Assembly: GCF_002934265.1 (NCBI RefSeq)
Contig: NZ_PTIX01000002.1
Span: 513,993 to 577,992, forward strand
Reading direction: 5' to 3'
DNA: 64,000 bases
From: Actinokineospora auranticolor
GTDB lineage: Bacteria > Actinomycetota > Actinomycetes > Mycobacteriales > Pseudonocardiaceae
Shown piece by piece: positions 36,501 through 44,328 of this stretch (positions are counted from its first letter, which is position 1; every line of letters begins with the position of its first letter). A program made the position numbers and the translations under genes. Below the pieces are notes generated by a model. That model was given only the letters and a program-made list of their open reading frames with translations. It was not told the DNA's origin and ran no database searches.

Positions 36501-39500
36501 TCGCGGTGGACGGTTCGCCGTAGCCGCCGGTGATGGCGTAGACGACGACCAGCGGCTTGCCGGTCAGCTCGGGCGCGGTCAGCTCGATGAGCCCGGAGTC
36601 GGGGTTGAGCGAGACGCCCGCGGGCAGGTTCGCGTTGCGGTCGGCCAGCGGTTCGACGCGGATCGAGTCGCCGGGGGCGCGCAGGTCGTTGCCCATGACG
36701 TCGATGGCCAGCCGGACCCCGGGGGCGGCGGTCACCACGTCGTCCACGGCGACCGCGGGCTGCGGGTCGCCCGGCGGCACCACGGCCACCCGGACCTGGG
36801 ACTCGGCGGACTTGCCGTACGCGTCGGTCACCAGGTAGCTGAAGGTGTCGGTGCCCGCGCTGGTCGGGTACGCCTGGTAGGTCACCGAGGTGGCGCCGAT
36901 CTCGATCACCCGGCCGAGCGCGGACGCCGAGCCGATGCCGGTCACGGTGACCGAGTCGCCGTCCGGGTCCACCCCGCTGGTCGGCACGATGATCTTGATG
37001 GTGTCGCCCGCGGTCGCCCGCGCCTCGACCGGCTGCGGGGCCGGGGCCTGGTTCGGCGCGGCCGGGGTGGGCGCCGGGTTGACCGTCACGTGCGCCTGCC
37101 CGACGGCCTGGTCGCCGTTGGGGTTCTGCGCCACGTAGCTGACCGTCACCTTGACCGGCGCGTCCACCGTGGACGGCGGCACGTAGCGGACCACGCCGCC
37201 GGTCACGTACGCGGAACCGACCTGCTCGTCCGGGTTGGACACGCCCACCACGGAGAGCTGGCCGCGCGCGGGCGCGCCCTCGACGTTGGCCTGCAACGAG
37301 ATCGGCGAACCACCGGGCGTGGTGTCGTTGTCCAGCACCGGGATCGCGACCGAGTCGCCCGCGCGGACGGTCGCGTAGTCGTCCTTGGGCACCGGGGTGT
37401 CGTCGGCGGGCGGGCCGAGCTGGGTGACGGTGACCTCGCCGGAGATCGCGCCGGTCAGGCCGTTGGTCACGGTGTAGCGGACCAGCTGCGGGTTCGGGCT
37501 CAGTGTCGGGGTGAGCGCGGTGAGCCGCAGCCAGCGGCCCTTCACGATGGCGACCTTGATCTGGTCGTCGACCACCGGCGCGGCGGACTGCACGACCAGC
37601 AGCGCCCCGGACGGGTCGACGTCGTTGGCCAGCACGTCGACCAGCGTCGGCAGCTGCGCGCGGACCACGGCGCTGTCCGGCACCGCGACCGGCGGCAGCG
37701 GCTCGGCGGGCGCGGGGGCCGCGTCGACCCGGATGCCGCCCTTGGCGAACGGCGCGTTGCCGAAGGCGGCCGAGTACTCCAGGAACACCGTGCCCGGCCG
37801 GTCGACGACGACGGTCACGAGACCGGTCTTGAGGTCGGTGGTGACCGCGGCGCCGGGCGGCGCGGCCAGCTCACCGGCCAGCCGCAGCCGGGCCAGCGGG
37901 TCGCTGGGGTCGGAGCCGGGCCGGTCGTTCTCCAGCGGCTTGACCTGGATCGGGCGGCCGACCTGGCCGCGCACCACGTCCGGCTCGGCCACGGCGGCCA
38001 CCGCGGCGGTCGCGGTCGGCTCCTGCACCAGGACCGACTCCTCGCCCATGACCGGCTCGCCGCGGCCGTCGGTGACCCGGTAGTCGACCTGGCGGGTGCC
38101 CGCCTCGCGGGGCGCGGAGTACTCCACGAACCCGGCCGGGGTGGTGGTCACCGAGCCCGCGTCGGTGTGCGCGTCGGCCAGCACGATCGGGTCGCCGTCG
38201 AAGTCGCGCCACTCGGTGGTGGCGGCGATGGACAGCAGCCCGCCGGACGGCACGCTCCAGTCGCGCTCCTTGAACCCGGTGCGCAGCGCGGGCGGCTCGT
38301 TCTGGTCCTGGGTGCGGCCCTCGACGTTGACCGAGGCGGTGGCGTTGAGGCCCTTGCCGTCGTCGACGGTGTACTTGAACCGGGTGTCGACGGCGCTCTC
38401 GGGCATGGTGAGCTGCACGGTCTGGCCGTCCGGCGAGATCGCCAGCTTCACCGCCGGGTTGTCCGGGGCGGTGATGGCCGAGATCGACAGGATGTTGCCC
38501 GCCGGGTCGGAGTCGTTGTCGAGCACGTGCAGCACGGTGGTGCGACCGGGCCGGGCGCCGAGGTTGTCGTCCACGGCCTTCGGCGGCTTGTCGTTGACGA
38601 CGTCGGTGTTCTTGTCGTCCTTGGTCTTGTCGCTCTGGTTCTGCACCGGCGGCGGCTTCACCGCGGACCAGTTGTCGACCTTGCGCCGGGTGTCGAGGTC
38701 CCAGACCGCGCCGGAGGCCAGGTCGTTGAGCACGGCCTGCCCGCGGTTGACCCGGAACAGCGGCTTGACCAGGGCTTCCAGGTCGGCGAGCCCGCCGGGC
38801 TCGGCCTTGCCGCCCGCACAGGCGCGGACGTAGCCGTCCGGGGTGCGCGACCAGGCCGCGTGCACGCAGTTGCCGACCCGGACGGGCGCCGCCGGGGCGC
38901 CCTTGCCCGCCTCGGAGAGCACGCTGACCTGGCCGTCGGCGATGGTGACGGAGATCAGGTCGGTGCTGGTGGCCAGCACGACCGCGGCCGACCCGGGGCC
39001 GGGCTGCTGGAGCCGCGCGGCCTCGTCGGTGTCGACGGGGATCTCGCGGCCGTCGGGGAGCACGAGCTTGTGGCCGACGGGGTCGAGCACGACCAGGTCG
39101 CCGCCGACGGAGGTGACCTGCACGCTCTGCAACGGGTGCGGCAGCGTCGAGTAGTCGGCCTCGGCGAAGGTGTTGTCGGCGGGGCGGATCGTGGCGACCT
39201 TGCCGGTCTTGGCGACCACGCGCACGGTGCCGTCGACGCCGACGGCGAGCGCGGCGTCCGGGTCGACGGCGGCCAGCGGCGCGTTGGCGGGGTCGAGGGT
39301 GCCCAGGTTGGTCATGCCCGCCTGGGTGTCGACGCGGGTGGCCCACACGCGGCCGGTCTTCGGGTCGAGCGCGGCGAGCGTGCCGCCCGCCATCGCCAGG
39401 GTGGTGTCACCATCGACGGATAAGCCCTGCTCGGGCAGGGCGACCGCGCGGGCCACGTCGACGGGGAAGAGCCTGCCGGTCGCGGCGTCGCGGGCGGCCA

Positions 39501-39771
39501 CCGCCGAGCCGTCCTGGTGCACGTCGAGCTGGTAGGTCTGCTGGGTGCCGCCGGGCGGGTAGAAGGCCGCGTCGAGGGCGCCGACCGGCTTGTTCAGCCT
39601 GCCGAAGAGGCCGTCGCGGTCGCTGGTGACCCAGATGCCGCCGTCGTCCAGCTCGATCTGCCGGACCGGGTACCCGGTCGACGACAAGGCGAAGGTGACC
39701 AGTGCCGTGGCACCGACGGCCACCACGACCGAGGAGGCGATGGCGGTTCGGTGTCGCCTGAAAAAACCCAC
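33583..39771 (-). CDS. Giant Ig-like/fibronectin type III cell-surface protein (2062 aa)
   Basis: One N-terminal membrane anchor (about residues 10-30) is followed by a repetitive beta-rich region that could be a propeller (about 35-370). Many cadherin/Ig-like units carry acidic turns such as LDNDSDPAG, LANDVDPSG and LDNDTTPGG. At least three FN3 domains (about 1450-1740) and a C-terminal region with paired cysteines follow. It is probably anchored in the membrane and extends through the wall. The GTG start follows AGGGGA. It leads an operon-like set with MoxR, DUF58 and the pseudo-transglutaminase. A long antisense ORF here is a GC artefact. Confidence 0.9.
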   Translation of the reverse strand: MGFFRRHRTAIASSVVVAVGATALVTFALSSTGYPVRQIELDDGGIWVTSDRDGLFGRLNKPVGALDAAFYPPGGTQQTYQLDVHQDGSAVAARDAATGRLFPVDVARAVALPEQGLSVDGDTTLAMAGGTLAALDPKTGRVWATRVDTQAGMTNLGTLDPANAPLAAVDPDAALAVGVDGTVRVVAKTGKVATIRPADNTFAEADYSTLPHPLQSVQVTSVGGDLVVLDPVGHKLVLPDGREIPVDTDEAARLQQPGPGSAAVVLATSTDLISVTIADGQVSVLSEAGKGAPAAPVRVGNCVHAAWSRTPDGYVRACAGGKAEPGGLADLEALVKPLFRVNRGQAVLNDLASGAVWDLDTRRKVDNWSAVKPPPVQNQSDKTKDDKNTDVVNDKPPKAVDDNLGARPGRTTVLHVLDNDSDPAGNILSISAITAPDNPAVKLAISPDGQTVQLTMPESAVDTRFKYTVDDGKGLNATASVNVEGRTQDQNEPPALRTGFKERDWSVPSGGLLSIAATTEWRDFDGDPIVLADAHTDAGSVTTTPAGFVEYSAPREAGTRQVDYRVTDGRGEPVMGEESVLVQEPTATAAVAAVAEPDVVRGQVGRPIQVKPLENDRPGSDPSDPLARLRLAGELAAPPGAAVTTDLKTGLVTVVVDRPGTVFLEYSAAFGNAPFAKGGIRVDAAPAPAEPLPPVAVPDSAVVRAQLPTLVDVLANDVDPSGALLVVQSAAPVVDDQIKVAIVKGRWLRLTALTPTLSPNPQLVRYTVTNGLTGAISGEVTVTQLGPPADDTPVPKDDYATVRAGDSVAIPVLDNDTTPGGSPISLQANVEGAPARGQLSVVGVSNPDEQVGSAYVTGGVVRYVPPSTVDAPVKVTVSYVAQNPNGDQAVGQAHVTVNPAPTPAAPNQAPAPQPVEARATAGDTIKIIVPTSGVDPDGDSVTVTGIGSASALGRVIEIGATSVTYQAYPTSAGTDTFSYLVTDAYGKSAESQVRVAVVPPGDPQPAVAVDDVVTAAPGVRLAIDVMGNDLRAPGDSIRVEPLADRNANLPAGVSLNPDSGLIELTAPELTGKPLVVVYAITGGYGEPSTATLTVRSQKDYNVPPIAGDTYAQPRPGAGTVEVDVFAAAGDVDGPAEELTVAKVFDDGATQADGKITVAVKDFPRTVAYELRDGGGATALGFIHVPATGNGAPYAKPGQSIDVPADGSKTVAVADFVIDPAGKPVKLTLADHISASPAIGLKVRNDGDQNLVLTAIPGYNGPAAITFEVTNGATLTDGTTAYITVPVQVGPDVPILRCPTGTITLIAGGTTIGMDITSVCHVWTAKVGGAADLKYTARWANEAQGVDIEGEGSRTIRLTASGAARPGSNGVLEVGVQGSPAKGTPFSVKVIAAPAPSMSPVTIDGIKAGETAEVNVAAYVRSRLRDPVISVVSVHQVEGGSATALSDGATVRITPSGDSHGTMSFEVTVTDVADRSRADRKVPGRISLRVLGVPDAPGTPVPGRTTLSRVVELSWSTPANNGAPIEGYQVDYDGGSQACSASPCTINGLTNGKQYSFTVKARNLVGWGKPSAASAPAKPDEVPGAVGALTASAPRDGAVQLNWTAPHNEGSEILKYEISWTGGGRTTVPGGATGATATGLDNDTVYTFTVVAVNGQGPGPAASTTGQSAGSPSRPAAPSFTAAQSADGKSRAVQVTWAPTSPNGPGPVTYTVNRTGGGRDKVVCRDVSATSCADDGLANDGTIYTYTVTATNSAPGDDHTSPPSPGAEMEATATPDPFDAGSIKAEPTGVDGQAKLTFDAPASHGRTNTVTCTAAGASCGTWTFDPDGKQNASFTINGLPNGQQTSISLRTCNGSQGGAYAGDPCNAPASTPVTAFGPMKDLELTLTKTDDDVNIRVSVNANGKPAKVQIKSAKLTENLTTGAGDWDWSGKANAGYNTEYSVTVTVTDEDRPTLTVTKSIKTDPPPPAPTVVISKGAACGTEANPCDKDKPTACTDASCAFITLETKFFLTPVTCTFRADNPGTFTNVNMQPNQKRQTTNFYGSPGTKLYVTCGEVEAEPLVW

Positions 39772-40089
39772 GTGTCCCCTGCCAGAGTCCCCTAGCCGTC
39801 AACCGGCCCTATCGCGTCGCGCGGGGACAATGTTGCAGATTCACCGGGTCGGGTTCCACACCCGGTTCCGGTTCCGGGCGCGCTCCCGGGCGGCGACCCG
39901 GGTTCCCGCGCTCAGGTGACGTGATGGACAACACAGAGCGCTGTTTCGGCGGTTGACGGAGAGTGCTCCGTTCAGCCCATTCCGTCGCGGTCACGGTGGT
40001 AACTCCCGCACCTCGCACAACTCTGTTATCAGCTACGAAGGGTGACGTCCGCGAATGCGGAAATGCGCGGCGGCGCCTTCGAACAATCG
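39772..40089. other. Intergenic region between PP2C gene and giant gene
   Basis: 318 bp without a credible gene. It must hold the promoter of the giant-protein gene. A small inverted repeat, CGGAG-AGTG-CTCCG, lies around 39957-39970 and could end the PP2C transcript. Confidence 0.5.
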
Positions 40090-40836
40090 TCAGTCGGAAG
40101 TGGATTCTTCGAGGTGGTCGACGACCACCACGGTGACGTTGTCGCGACCGCCCGCGGCCACCGCGGCGCGCACCAGCACGTCCGCCGCCTCGCGCGGGTC
40201 CGCGACCCCGGCCAGGTGGCCCGCGATGGTGTCGTCGTCGAGCTCGCCGGTGAGGCCGTCGGAGCAGAGCAGGAACCGGTCGCCGGGGGTCAGCGGGAGC
40301 GGGAACAGGTCGGGGTTGGGGGGCATCGGCGAGCCGAGCGCCCTGGTCACGACGTTGCGGCGGGGGTCGACCGCGGCCTGCGCCGGGCTCAGCTCACCGG
40401 CGGCGACGAGCTCGGAGACCTCGGAGTGGTCGACGGTGAGCTGGGTCAGGCCGCCGCCGGTGTAGCGGTAGACGCGGGAGTCGCCGACGTTGAACACGCT
40501 CCACTGCACGGCTCCGTCCACTTCGACCAGGCAGAGCCCGGTGATCGTGGTGCCCATCCCGGCCTGCTCTGGGTTGCGCACGGCGGCGGCGAGGATGTCG
40601 CCGTTGAGCCGCACGATGTGCTTGCGGACGTCGTCGGGGTGGGGCAGGCCGTCCCCGCCGAGCTGGGCCAACCCGGCGACCGCGAGCCCGCTGGCCACGT
40701 CACCCGCGGCGTGCCCGCCCATGCCGTCGGCCACCGCGTAGACGGTGGACGTGATGACGTAGTTGTCCTCATTGGCCGCGCGGACCAGGCCGACGTCGGT
40801 CGCGGCCCCGGCCCTGATCGTCGGTTCCACGGTCAC
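40090..40836 (-). CDS. PP2C-family serine/threonine phosphatase
   Basis: A 248-residue metal-dependent phosphatase. All key motifs are intact: AANEDN, VADGMGGHAAGD, FNVGDSRVYR, LCSDGLTGEL and GGRDNVTVVVV. It resembles PstP-type phosphatases but has no membrane anchor. Its place upstream of the envelope locus, on the same strand, suggests it counters a Ser/Thr kinase acting on that system (inference). Confidence 0.93.
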   Translation of the reverse strand: MTVEPTIRAGAATDVGLVRAANEDNYVITSTVYAVADGMGGHAAGDVASGLAVAGLAQLGGDGLPHPDDVRKHIVRLNGDILAAAVRNPEQAGMGTTITGLCLVEVDGAVQWSVFNVGDSRVYRYTGGGLTQLTVDHSEVSELVAAGELSPAQAAVDPRRNVVTRALGSPMPPNPDLFPLPLTPGDRFLLCSDGLTGELDDDTIAGHLAGVADPREAADVLVRAAVAAGGRDNVTVVVVDHLEESTSD

Positions 40837-40996
40837 CGTCTACCCCCACGCTAGTTCGACGAGCGGCACGACGCCGTCGTCGTCCCAGCCACCATCGTCC
40901 CAGGCCGGGCCGCCGTTGCACACCTGATCATGGACAACGGGCGGTCGGGGAGGTGCGGAAAGGTGTTTTCCATTGGTACACAAAGGACTTCCCGGG

Positions 40997-41072
40997 TGGA
41001 GCCGGCAGCGGGACTCGAACCCGCAACCTTTCGCTTACAAGGCGAGTGCTCTGCCAATTGAGCTATGCCGGC
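40997..41072 (-). tRNA. tRNA-Thr (anticodon TGT), CCA encoded
   Basis: Read on the minus strand, the sequence folds as a cloverleaf. The acceptor stem GCCGGCA pairs with TGCCGGC, the D-arm contains AGCTCAATTGGCAGAGC, the anticodon loop is CTTGTAA within CTCGCCTTGTAAGCGA, and the T-arm is GCGGGTTCGAACCCGC. The genome encodes the 3' CCA. It stands alone between the PP2C and ThrE genes. Confidence 0.96.
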
Positions 41073-41224
41073 AGTCGACACCGCCCGGGGATCACAGCCA
41101 ATCGTAAGCCCAGACGGTTGTGGGGTTGCGGGGCGACCCATGATCCGAGACCGTCGACTGGCTGGTACGGGTGCTCTTTGTGGGTGTTCGGTGGTGTCGT
41201 CGGACTGCTGAGGAGGTCGGGATC

Positions 41225-42682
41225 GTGCGGTTCGCGCGGCGCGCGCCGTTCGGGTTGGGGCGGTTGGTCGAGGGTCGGGAAAAGCCGGGCGTGAACGGGA
41301 ACACCCAGCTCAACGGGCATTCGGTGCACCACTCGGAGAGCACGGCCGTGTACGGCCCGGCGCTACCCGAGGAACGCACCGTCCACTTCGTGCTTGACCT
41401 GGCGTTGCGGATTGGTGAAGTGCAGATGGCGTCCGGGGCCGGGGCGGCCGACGCCACCGCGACGATCCTGGCCGTGTCGGCGGCCTACGGGTTGCCGCAC
41501 TGCGAGGTGGACGTCATCTTCACCTCGATCACCGTGGCCTGCCAGCGCGGCACCGACGAGGCGCCGATCACCTCGCTGCGCGTGGTGCGCTCGCGGGGTC
41601 TGGACTACACCCGGCTCGCCGACGTGGAAACGCTCGTCCAGCGGATCACCGCGCGCCGCGTCGACGTGCTGGCGGCACGCGCCGAACTGGAGCGCATCAC
41701 CACCGCACCGCACCCCTACCCGCGCTGGGCGGCCACGCTGGCCTTCGCGGGCATGGCGGCGGCGATCACCGTGCTGATCGGCGGCGCGGCACCCATGGCC
41801 GCGGCCGCCGCCGTCGTCACCGCCCTGGTCGACCGGGTCGGGCGGCTGCTCAACCGGCGCGCGCTGCCGTTCTTCTTCCAGCAGGTGGTCGGCGGCGCGC
41901 TGGCCACGGGGGCGGCGCTGGCGCTGATCGCGAGCGGGGTGCTCACCGCCAAACCGACCGTGCTGGTCGCCGCCACGATCACCGTGCTGCTGTCCGGTCT
42001 GTCCGTGGTCTCGACCGTGCAGGACGCGATCACCGGCTACAACGTCACCGCGGCGGGTCGGATGATGGAGATCTCGCTGATGACCGCCGGGCTGATCACC
42101 GGGGTCGTGCTCGCGCTCAACACCGCGATCTGGCTCGGCATGGCCTACACGCCGCTGGCCGACCCGCTGCCGCCGAGCGCTTTTCGTCTACCGGTGCAGA
42201 CCATCGCGGCCGCGGCGTCGGCAGGCCTGTTCGCCCTCGCCAGCTACGCCAAGCCGCGCGCGCTGCTCGTCGCCTCCGTCGCGGGCGGGGTCGGCGCGGC
42301 GACCTACGGCGCGTTGACGCTCACCGGCTCCGGCACGATCGCCGCCTCCGCCATCGCCGCGGTGGTGATCGGGTTCGCCGGTGGGGTGATCTCCCGCCGG
42401 TTCCGCATGCCGCCGCTGGTGGTGGCGGTGTCCGGTCTGGTGCCGCTGCTGCCCGGTCTCACCATCTACCGCGCGCTCTACGAACTGGCCGTGCTGCGCG
42501 ACATCAGTGGCCTGCCCACGCTCATGCTCGCCGCCGCGATCGCCTTGGCGCTGGCCGCCGGGGTGGTGCTCGGCGAGTACCTGGCGCAGCCGGTGCGCAG
42601 CGGCCTGAGCCGGTTGGAGCGCAAGCTCGCGGGCCCGCGGATGTCCGGGCCGTTGCGTCCCACCGAACGGCGCCTGGAGTAA
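41225..42682 (+). CDS. Threonine/serine exporter, ThrE family
   Basis: A 485-residue fused ThrE protein: a cytosolic N-terminal region (DLALRIGEVQMASGAGAAD) followed by about ten membrane spans, including the ThrE-type GMAAAITVLIGGAAP and LVPLLPGLTIYRALYEL segments. It exports threonine and serine, as known from Corynebacterium. GTG 41225 is chosen because AGGAGG lies eight bases upstream. Confidence 0.9.
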   Translation: MRFARRAPFGLGRLVEGREKPGVNGNTQLNGHSVHHSESTAVYGPALPEERTVHFVLDLALRIGEVQMASGAGAADATATILAVSAAYGLPHCEVDVIFTSITVACQRGTDEAPITSLRVVRSRGLDYTRLADVETLVQRITARRVDVLAARAELERITTAPHPYPRWAATLAFAGMAAAITVLIGGAAPMAAAAAVVTALVDRVGRLLNRRALPFFFQQVVGGALATGAALALIASGVLTAKPTVLVAATITVLLSGLSVVSTVQDAITGYNVTAAGRMMEISLMTAGLITGVVLALNTAIWLGMAYTPLADPLPPSAFRLPVQTIAAAASAGLFALASYAKPRALLVASVAGGVGAATYGALTLTGSGTIAASAIAAVVIGFAGGVISRRFRMPPLVVAVSGLVPLLPGLTIYRALYELAVLRDISGLPTLMLAAAIALALAAGVVLGEYLAQPVRSGLSRLERKLAGPRMSGPLRPTERRLE

Positions 42683-42820
42683 GCCCGGGAAGTAAACCCC
42701 TGGGCCGCGTGAGAGTCGCCACGCCGCACACGCACCGGTCGCAGGACGCGGCGACGCGCCCGAGTGGATAGCCTCGAACGGGTAATCGGGGCTGGGCGGT
42801 CTTGAGGAGGCGCGGCGGGC

Positions 42821-44251
42821 GTGAGCAGCGAAGACGGTGCGGATTTCATCGTGGTCGCCAACCGGCTGCCGGTCGACCTGGAGCGCCTGCCCGACGGCAC
42901 CACCCGGTGGAAGCACAGCCCTGGTGGGCTGGTCAGCGCGCTGGAGCCGTTCCTGCGCCGCAACAGCGGCGCATGGGTGGGCTGGCCGGGTGTGGCCGAC
43001 GTCGACGTGGACGAGTTCACCGAGGACGGCCTGCGGCTGTACCCGGTGTCGTTGACCGGTGACGAGGTCCGCGACTACTACGAGGGTTTCTCCAACGCGA
43101 CGTTGTGGCCGCTTTATCACGACGTAGTAGCGCCGCCGGTTTTCGACCGCGGTTGGTGGGACAGCTACGTCAAGGTGAACCACCGCTTCGCCGAGGCGTG
43201 CGCGCGGGTCGCCGCCAAGGACGCCACGGTGTGGATCCAGGACTACCAACTCCAGTTGGTGCCCGCGATCCTCCGGGAGCTGCGGCCGGACCTGCGCATC
43301 GGTTTCTTCCTGCACATCCCGTTCCCGCCGACCGAGCTGTTCATGCAGCTGCCGTGGCGCACCGAGATCGTGCGCGGCCTGCTCGGCGCCGACCTGGTCG
43401 GGTTCCACCGACCGGGTGGCGCGCAGAACTTCCTCTGGCTGGCCCGCCGCCTGCTCGGCCTGGAGCCGACCCGCGGCGCGGTCGGCGTGCGCACCCGACC
43501 CGGTGTCATCCAACTGGGCGACCGGGCGGTCCGGGTCGGCGCGTTCCCCATCTCGATCGACGCGGCGGGCCTGGACGCGCTGTCGCGCAAGCGGGAAACC
43601 GTCGCGCGCACCAACCAGATCCGCGCCGATCTGGGCAACCCCAAGAAGGTGATCCTCGGGGTCGACCGGCTGGACTACACCAAGGGCATCGACCTGCGGC
43701 TCTACGCGTTGCAGGAGTTGCTGAGCGAGGGCCGGGTCGACCCGGACGAGGTCGTGATGGTGCAGCTGGCCACGCCCAGCCGCGAGCGGGTCGAGCACTA
43801 CCAGCGGATGCGCAGCGACATCGAGCAGGTGGTCAGCCGGATCAACGGCGAGTTCGGCCGGGTCGGTCGACCGATCGTGCACTACCTGCACCAGTCCGTG
43901 GGACGCGCGGAGCTGAGCGCGTTCTTCGCCGCGGCGGACGTCATGCTCGTGACGCCGGTGCGGGACGGGATGAACCTGGTGTGCAAGGAGTACGTGGCTT
44001 GCCGCCACGACCTCGGCGGCGCGCTCGTGCTCAGCGAGTTCGCGGGCGCCGCCGCGGAGTTGACCAGCGCGTTCCTGGTCAACCCGCACGACCTCGACGG
44101 GGTCAAGAACGCCATGCACGCGGCCCTCGCAATCGATCCAGCGGAAGGTCGCCGTAGGATGCGCGCGCTGCGGCGACAAGTGCTGACCCACGACGTCGAC
44201 CGGTGGGCTCGCTCGTTCCTCGACGCACTCGACCCGGAGCACGCCCACTGA
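42821..44251 (+). CDS. otsA: Trehalose-6-phosphate synthase OtsA
   Basis: A GT20 enzyme that makes trehalose-6-phosphate from a nucleotide-glucose and glucose-6-phosphate. In its 476 residues, diagnostic segments are [58 protein letters not shown] and [15 protein letters not shown]. The GTG start follows a GAGGAGG site. The downstream OtsB-GH15 gene starts 77 bp later on the same strand. Confidence 0.95.
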   Translation: MSSEDGADFIVVANRLPVDLERLPDGTTRWKHSPGGLVSALEPFLRRNSGAWVGWPGVADVDVDEFTEDGLRLYPVSLTGDEVRDYYEGFSNATLWPLYHDVVAPPVFDRGWWDSYVKVNHRFAEACARVAAKDATVWIQDYQLQLVPAILRELRPDLRIGFFLHIPFPPTELFMQLPWRTEIVRGLLGADLVGFHRPGGAQNFLWLARRLLGLEPTRGAVGVRTRPGVIQLGDRAVRVGAFPISIDAAGLDALSRKRETVARTNQIRADLGNPKKVILGVDRLDYTKGIDLRLYALQELLSEGRVDPDEVVMVQLATPSRERVEHYQRMRSDIEQVVSRINGEFGRVGRPIVHYLHQSVGRAELSAFFAAADVMLVTPVRDGMNLVCKEYVACRHDLGGALVLSEFAGAAAELTSAFLVNPHDLDGVKNAMHAALAIDPAEGRRRMRALRRQVLTHDVDRWARSFLDALDPEHAH

Positions 44252-44328
44252 CACCGCGCGGTTCGACCACACCGCGAGCCGCCGACACGCAGACCGCCCA
44301 AACCCTGCCTGAGCCCAAGGAGAAGGCG

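Noticed and set aside
34954..39423. 1489-residue plus-strand ORF opposite the giant Ig/FN3 gene
   Set aside because: The translation is Arg/Gly/Val-rich low complexity with no domain. It is the usual antisense shadow of a high-GC gene whose sense strand has clear FN3 and Ig-like repeats.
40851..41141. 96-residue minus-strand ORF across the tRNA-Thr gene
   Set aside because: It reads through the cloverleaf sequence of a clear tRNA and has no protein-like features.
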